Positions 58,060-64,000 of a DNA stretch of 64,000 bases are shown here, one piece after another. The stretch's first letter is position 1; every line of letters starts with the position of its first letter. The notes beneath the pieces are model-generated. The model saw only the letters and a list, made by a program, of their open reading frames with translations. It was not told the origin of the DNA and ran no database searches. Source of the stretch: Lepeophtheirus salmonis (lineage: Eukaryota > Arthropoda > Copepoda > Siphonostomatoida > Caligidae). The DNA is taken from assembly GCF_016086655.4 (NCBI RefSeq), contig NC_052140.2:744001-808000 (forward strand), in the 5' to 3' direction. Position numbers and translations under genes: made by a program.

Positions 58060-58690
58060 AATGACATTGGTGCAAAATCACGGAGGAGGGCAACAAGACA
58101 TCTTATCTCTGAACAGAGTAAGCTGAGACCGTTGGAAAGAGTAAACAGATTCTAAATTTTATCAAGTCCAACAAATATTCAATCAAAGTTTTTTTCTTTT
58201 CTAATGAGATTTTTTTTCACCGTTCATGCCACTGTGAATAAGAAAAACAGCCGCTACATCACAACTAAACATCCAAACAATATCTCCGCTTCAGTGAAAC
58301 ATGTCTTCAGAACAAAAAATCCTGATAGTACCATGGCCTTAATCGTTGTGGCCAGCACAAGCGAAGTCTGCCCTTCCATTATGTGGGAAGACCGAACGGC
58401 TCAATGCAGATGAACTTCTGAATAAGAAAGTACTACCTTGGGCAAGAGAAAAGTTCGGGGATAGCTAAGACACATGCCTTCTCATCCTCCTCTATAGACA
58501 CGAATCCCTTAAACTACTTTATCTAGGCGCTTCTGGAGGAGAGGATGAGTGCACCTCCTCAAAGGAGTGTCCAGTCTCGAGAGGCTTCCACCACGAAGGA
58601 GTGGACGAAGATCGAGTCTGACTACATAGTCAAGGGATTTAGGCTTCGTATTTAGGCAATTTTTAATTAGCTGAGGGCTCCATATTGAAT
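58060..58690 (+). pseudogene. Dead Tc1/mariner transposase
   Basis: In order: ATRHLISEQSKLRPLERV (58095-58145), FSNEIFF where FSDEK is expected (first catalytic Asp changed to Asn), and FTVHATVNKKNSRYITT (58214-58265). Then come VFRTKNPDSTMALIVVAS (58300-58355), LNADELLNKKVLPWAREKFG (58400-58460) and SSSSIDTNPLNYF (58480-58520), which replaces SPDLNPLDYF. The end is EWTKIESDYIVKGFRLRI (58602-58650). The first and last acidic residues are lost and several frames are needed, so it is inactive. It belongs to a different lineage from the classic mariner at 3.7 kb. Confidence 0.75.
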
Positions 58691-59119
58691 AAAAGCTGTG
58701 GCTAACATTATTTTCAGATATTTTGTTAAATAAATATCCTCACAAAACCTTTTGTTTAAATTTTACTCTTGAAAAAATAAATAAATAATCATGTGTACCA
58801 CTATATAAGATCAAAACTGTACCAGAATCCATTCCATTTTGCCGGATTTAATTAATATGTCATTGTCAGGGGAAAAAAATTACATAAAATATCCCGTCTT
58901 AACTTTCAAGTCCAAGTCAAGTCGTGAGTCTTTAATAGTGAGATCAAGTAGGGTTGCAAGTCTTCAAAATTTGCACTAGAGTGGAAGTTTCCACATGTTG
59001 ATATGAAGATAAGTTAAGAGGTGTGAAAAACATGTCCTAGAGAGCTGGTGCGACTTTTTCTAGTTAATTGTCTGAACAGGATTTTTTTATTTTCTACTGT
59101 GCGTTACTTTATTATTTAT
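58691..59119. other. No gene recognised
   Basis: AT-rich spacer; nothing to report. Confidence 0.4.
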
Positions 59120-59240
59120 TTCTTAAATAAAGTAATAACTGACACTTATGAGGGTTTGCTCGAGAGTCATAAGTGCCTTGTTGTGCTCGAAGTAGAATTG
59201 AGGAGCGACATTGGAATAATTCCAGTTCGTATATCCTTGC
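59120..59240 (-). repeat. Family A fragment
   Basis: GAGGGTTTGCTCGAGAGTCA, GTAGAATTGAGGAGCGACAT and TGGAATAATTCCAG match the Family A core in minus orientation. Confidence 0.6.
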
Positions 59241-59329
59241 TATAAAACGAGTGCTATTTGTTTGTTCATTTTCGACATCTTACGCCTACTTAAAATCTTA
59301 GATATTACCTTATTTAAATGGCGCAAGGT

Positions 59330-59460
59330 ACTTTTGCATTAAACTCTTTTGCCTGGGGACATTTTTCATGTAAGTCATTTCCCCTTAATATGTAAATAAA
59401 TGAGATTCAACGTCGTTATTGTTTGTTTAAATTTATGTTTCCTTTGAATGTTAATCAATT
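59330..59460 (-). repeat. Family E repeat copy 3
   Basis: Reverse complement of the 48655 copy: CATTTCCCCTTAATATGTAA, GAGATTCAACGTCGTTATTG, TTTATGTTTCCTTTGAATG. Confidence 0.6.
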
Positions 59461-60049
59461 ATGCAATGTATATAATCTATGCCACGCATGAAATGGTTGT
59501 ATTCTGTTTGAAAAATAATGGAATTAAGCCCCAAAGTTTTAATACATACACCAACAAAGTCTCACTATGTAATGTATTCGACTCAGAGATAATATAAGCA
59601 GTCAAATTATTATTATAGCTGCTCATATCAACTGTTTACGATGCTCCCTAATGGGTAGGGAACACCTGCAATGAAGAAACATCATCGTATTTGGGCTAAA
59701 TCGTACAGTACAGTTGAACTTGTAATATATTGAATTTCATTTCAATCATAATTCAAAAACATCCATACGAATGAAAAAAATGAGTGTAGCTCATTTTTAA
59801 TTGAGCGGGAATAGGCTCATTGCTTTTAAAAACGGGTGGGAGCGTGCTCACAAAATTAGTAAATAAGCTGGAGCGCACACAGTATTTCTTTAACAGACTA
59901 ATGCTCTGACCACTAGTATATGCAGGGTTCGAAGAGGAAATCTGCATCCTTTCTCATATCTACAAAAAACAAAATAACATCCGTCATTTTTAATTATTTT
60001 ATTTGAAATCATAAGCAAAGTAATTGTAGGTCATGTGTCCTGAGGTTTA
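59461..60049. other. No supported gene
   Basis: AT-rich. The minus strand at 59890-59920 has AGTGGTCAGAGCATTAGTCTG, which recalls a tRNA A box, but no full tRNA can be folded. Confidence 0.35.
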
Positions 60050-60590
60050 CTTGATATAATTGCCCTCATCCTCGATCACGGCTTCTGAAGGGGATTTAAT
60101 GACGAGATCCCAGGGCATTGATGCGAAGTGCTCCTTGATGGTGGTGATTTTCCTTAGTTATGTGAAGACGTCTATTAGTGTGTGCCCAGACAAAATAATC
60201 CATCGGATTAAGATCGGGGCTGCTGTGGGGCCTCTGGTCCTGGATGACGTGGTCGTAACAGTTCTCCTCAAGGCAGGAAAGCTACTTTTAGGACACTGAG
60301 TAGGGTGCAGAGTCCTGCTATCCCATTCAAAGTGGCCCCTTGCTCACTGGGTAATCCATGGAATCTCAGTTTTCTCCATCACTTGCCGGTAGAATTTGGT
60401 TTACACATAACTACGGTGCATCTCCGTTCCTCGTCTGTGAACGGAATCTCCGGCAGCTTCGAATATTCCATTGAGACGAAGTTAGACTGTAATTTACGAG
60501 GGATTTTTAAAAATATGATATGACAACAATATTTGGTTCCAAGTCGACCCAAAAAGATCGCCAATTTCATGTTGACCTAAATATATATAT
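60050..60590 (-). pseudogene. Dead Tc1/mariner transposase, C-terminal half
   Basis: On the minus strand SSPDLNPMDYFVWAHTNRR (about 60230-60175) is the third catalytic block, with the Asp of PMD kept. After a frameshift, IKEHFASMPWDLVIKSPSEA then VIEDEGNYIK (60150-60055) is the usual C-terminal end. Upstream text (60290-60570, including IPFTDEERRCTVVMCKPNS and KLRFHGLPSEQGATLNGIAG) has natural composition but I cannot place it in the transposase. The first and second catalytic blocks are not seen. Plus ORFs across this region are shadows. Confidence 0.65.
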
Positions 60591-62394
60591 ATCCGATTCA
60601 TTTGACATGTTGTGGATAAATAATATGGCATTTGATAGTCTGCTCTGTAGTACTTTAGAGAACAAATAGTAATTGGTATGATTGACTAATTTGATTGTTT
60701 CTTTGTGGAAGAAAGGTTGGGTTCTATAATAAATGTGTACTTACAAATATATATTGCAATGTAAACAATATGTACTTTTTTATTGACTTATTTCAAATTA
60801 AATATGTTTTATTATTTTGCAAATATGTATTTCACTTTTTATTAAAGAGAAAAAGTATATAACTTTTTGCATTAACTGTCAATGAAAAATTAATTATTGC
60901 TCGGATTTTTCCATTTCATAGCTACATTTTGCATTATTCTACTACCTCCTACAGGACAAACGTGTCTTATCTACAACTACTTAATAACTCAATAAATTAG
61001 AGTTGCTTTTGACAGGATTTTTCTGAATAATGTATGTTCTACTGCAAAAATAATAATTATTATTTTTGATTGCAAAAGTTATCATCGATATAAATATACA
61101 TTGAATACCTCGGCCAAAATAATGCTAAATATGATGATCATAACTGCACACATAATATTTCTATTGTAAAGAATATTTGTATACATACTCAGGGGTGTCC
61201 GCAAAATTTTATATATATATTTATTTTTTTAGGGGGTGGGAGGTAATTTTTTGAATTTTTTGGGAAAAAAAAAAAATGAAATTCTTCAGAAAAAAAATTC
61301 AAAAATCCACAGTTGTCTGCTTCTTCTTTCCCTCTAATTAGTGTTCTTAATATTGAGTGGTTGGATTTGAATTAGTCATCATTATGCTATAAACAATTAT
61401 TGAATAATATTTCCAAAGGTGGGAGAATTGGCGAAATACCAACTAATTTTGGAGCTCCTTTCTGGTTTTTTTTTTGACGAGAGGTTGTGAGATAAAGTAT
61501 AGGTAACAACGTTTCCAATGATATCATAAAAATAACCATAACAAATAATAATAATTATGTTCTAAAAGCAATAATATTGGCTTATTTATTGTTTTGGAAT
61601 CATTAAAAATTTAACCTTATCAGGAATAATCCTATTTTATTAAGGTCCGAACTTTCAGATAAATGCTCATAAAATTGAGACGAGTATCTGTCTAATTTTT
61701 TTAAATCTAGATCCAAAAGTTAGGGTACCCGAAATTTACACTAAGTTTTTCGTCCAAGGACCTGACCCGAACCAGATACGAGAAAATGTAGATTCGTCCT
61801 ATCTTTTGTCGAGCTGAGTCCATACAACACTTCATTTAGCAAGCTGTACAAAATGGAGAGGTTCTGTTTATTCAAGATGCTATTTTCCATCCTAGTATGA
61901 ACCAGAAAACTTCAAATAACGGAACCTCATCATTTTGTAAAAGAGAGTTGTCGTGAGTTTAAAAAACATAGTAATATTGTATATGATTATGCATGCATAA
62001 TTTGTAAAAATATATGCTTTGTTGCTCTGTTCCAAAGATGATGCATGATGTGCAAGTCCACTTTTGTAATTGTTTTTTTTTTTACTCTGATGTTCATAGT
62101 ACATATCCTCACTATATTTCTTTATATTCATGCAAATGTTGCACAAAAAAACTGCATAGATTGTTAAATAAATACTGTACATTTATAGTCCAAGATACAA
62201 TTACTTTAATTTCAAAATATAAATAATCTTATAATATTTTCACCTTGTACATACATACAGGGTGATTAGAATCCCATTTACGTTATCAACATTAAACTAG
62301 AATGAGCAAACCTAGTCCTCAAATAATTTTTCCCTAATAGTTTATATTAGAAAATTTGCAGTATTGAATTTTTTTTTACCTTATGTGTAACCTT
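60591..62394. other. No gene recognised
   Basis: AT-rich. A Family D scrap (AATTCAAAAATCCACAGTTG) lies at about 61295-61315 next to an A run. ACAGGGTGATTAGAATCCC (62259-62277) looks like a Tc1/mariner terminus without a partner. Confidence 0.4.
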
Positions 62395-62620
62395 GACCTT
62401 TGACTTTATGCTGCTTTATAAGAAGTTCCTTTAGTAGACCTACAAAATGACATTAATTTGAGCTAACGCTCTCTGTGACCATGACCTTTTACCTTCACAT
62501 CTCAAAATTCAATAGCCTCTTAATGTTAATATATATTACCTTCCTACAAAGTTTTACCGAAATCAGTTTGTAGCTATTTCCGTAATCCTGCCTATAAAAA
62601 GAAAAGCAAACAAACCATGG
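62395..62620 (-). repeat. Family C repeat copy 3
   Basis: Reverse-strand copy: CTCTGTGACCATGACCTTTT, ACCTTCACATCTCAAAATTC, CAAAGTTTTACCGAAATCAG (Family C CT.ACTTTGTA.GAAGGT) and AAGCAAACAAACCATGG. The distal CTCTACCG end is not preserved. Confidence 0.5.
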
Positions 62621-62799
62621 CGAAAACATAACCTACGTTCAACTTTCTGAAGATCAAATGAGCATAGAGAGGCAATGGAAGTTTAAGGTCAATATATATT
62701 TAGGTTTTAAATCTTTACTTTTAAGCGTATTATTTTTTGTTATTTGTATCCTGAAAAGTGTTTTTATTTTATTTTCTAAATCTGTTGACACTATCTTTT

Positions 62800-62930
62800 A
62801 TTCTTGAAGAGAGAACAACTAGGTACAAAGTTATTACTTGTGCACAAAAGATGAAGAGTAACACTGATAAGATTTGTTAGAGTATAATTGAGGATCGGCA
62901 TCGCTGTAATTCATGCCTAAAGTAGGTAAG
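62800..62930 (-). repeat. Family A fragment
   Basis: TATTCTTGAAGAGAGAACAAC, GATGAAGAGTAACACTGATA and ATAATTGAGGATCGGCATCG in minus orientation. Confidence 0.65.
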
Positions 62931-63329
62931 ATGACAGCCACTACAAAGCCTATTGAAGGAGCCTGGTCCACAGATAGACACAGCTCTTGTATGGCATATA
63001 ACTATAAATGAAGAAAAATATAATAGAGGAAGAGAGAGGGTATTTTTGTTGTTGTAACCTGAAAAGCAGGATTGGACCCGATCATTCTTTTACCGTTAGT
63101 TCGTTCATCTAATGAAAAGTTTAAGTTGTCTTTCATTCGTTTACTCATTTTACGTTCATTTGTTCATTTTTGAATTATTGAAAAATAAAAGAGGAAGAAG
63201 AAAATTTTGTGGGAAAGGTAAAAAAAGATTTATCCAAGGAAAAAATGATAAGGAAATTTAAAGTTTGTATTATAGCATGAAATTTTCCATGATAAAACCC
63301 TTGTTAAAGTAATTTCCTTTTAAAATATC
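62931..63329. other. No gene recognised
   Basis: Mixed AT-rich sequence with TTCATT/TTCGTT reiterations near 63095-63160; no gene. Confidence 0.4.
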
Positions 63330-63988
63330 CGTCAAACCTGGTCCAACAGCATGTCACCGCGCTATGCGGTCATATCCAGTTTTCAAATGTATTGAATACA
63401 GTCTCCTTTAGCAGATTCTGGAATTCCTCCCGGAACATGGACATTAGCTCGGATTTTGTGTTGCAAGAGGATTTCTTAGTGTGTAGCTAAACTGCATCCC
63501 ACAAAAAGAAGCCCATGTGGTTGAAGTTCGGTGAGCTTGAAGGCCAAACAATGGGTCTAACAAAGTGTGTGTGTTTGGGGGAAGGGGGAATTTGACAACC
63601 AGGTAAATGTTTCTTTCCAGTGTGGCATGAATTATTATCGCAAATCCTCTGTCATACACTTGCAGATCAGCCTTTCAGAACAGTCGAGATACCTGGCAAT
63701 AATTTATCATCAAACATGTTTTGTTTTTTTAAATTTGAAATCTTTCTGGTAGTCTGCCCTCATCTTGTGATCAGAACGCTTTGCTGAGGATTCAGAATCC
63801 CCTTCACACTCTTCCTTCCTGACCCTCCAGACAAAGGACCTGTCCAGGCTTAAGAACTTTGTAATCCCAACATTGTCTCGTCCGGCGTATATTGCAACAA
63901 GGACACTCTGCCTTCTCCACGATTGTGGAATAAGTACTTCGTGGATTGATGCCATTTTGACAATTCTGGCTAGCCACCAAAACAACAA
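63330..63988 (-). pseudogene. Internally deleted Tc1/mariner transposase
   Basis: On the minus strand the frame from 63988 gives KMASIHEVLIPQSWRRQSVL then FLSLDRSFVWRVRKE and AAKRSDHKMR (63955-63760). This is the N-terminal helix-turn-helix start of a mariner-like lineage. After a large deletion, WPSSSPNFNHMGFFLWDAV (63548-63492) is the last catalytic block with both usual acidic positions changed (PD to PN, LD to MG). NTKSELMSMFREEFQNLLKE follows (63465-63405). The 5' element end falls at or beyond the window edge. Confidence 0.75.
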
Positions 63989-64000
63989 ATAACGCCCTAC

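Noticed and set aside
59885..59935. Possible tRNA on the minus strand (AGTGGTCAGAGCATTAG)
   Set aside because: Only an A-box-like stretch is present. Acceptor and T-arm pairing and a B box at the right distance are lacking.
1..64000. CRISPR arrays, operons, ribosome binding sites, bacterial terminators
   Set aside because: No regularly spaced identical repeats with unique spacers and no dense ORF runs. The sequence is eukaryotic, so bacterial signals were not called even where hairpins precede T runs.

Overview
This window looks like AT-rich intergenic and intronic DNA from an arthropod nuclear genome. The evidence is the lack of long dense ORFs, GT-AG splice signals, many decayed Tc1/mariner transposases, hAT-type MITEs, non-LTR retrotransposon remnants, and a pseudogene of a multicopy protein family I associate with arthropod genomes. 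The overall character resembles a parasitic copepod such as a sea louse, but that is inference from repeat style and was not tested.

Only one host gene is well supported. It is a bZIP transcription factor of cap'n'collar (CNC) type on the minus strand. A large exon (14548-15912) holds an 18-bp coding minisatellite, serine-rich stretches and the CNC region. It is spliced over a 1,481-bp intron to a second exon (12875-13066) that finishes the basic region and carries the zipper. Weaker host candidates are a clean 53-codon exon at 30918-31076 (+) and a 51-bp exon at 37095-37145 (-).

The rest is mostly mobile DNA. Names used below: Family A is a dispersed repeat of about 400 bp (core TCGATCCTCAATTCTACTC) with about 17 copies. 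Family B is a hAT-like MITE with TAGTGTTG...CAACACTA ends. Family C is a repeat ending CTCTACCGAGTACCCATTCTAG-like. Family D is AT-rich DNA built from GTGGATTTTTGAA-type units. Family E is a repeat containing TTAAGGGGAAAT. Family F is a pair of related segments at 42.8 and 47.2 kb.

Layout: 0-5 kb has a Family B end, the multicopy arthropod pseudogene, a dead mariner and a Family C copy. 5-12.5 kb is mainly Family A copies in AT-rich DNA. 12.5-16 kb is the CNC gene, with a full Family B MITE inside its intron. 16-30 kb has small hAT, inverted-repeat and mariner fragments and a tRNA-like SINE head. 30-38 kb has the candidate exons and a well-preserved hAT MITE with an exact 8-bp target duplication. 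38-50 kb has foldback palindromes, Families A, C and F, and three Tc1/mariner remnants. 50-55 kb has two non-LTR remnants; the second has a transposon end where the centre of its reverse transcriptase should be. 55-64 kb has three more dead Tc1/mariner copies and repeats. Nothing suggests prokaryotic, organellar or CRISPR sequence.
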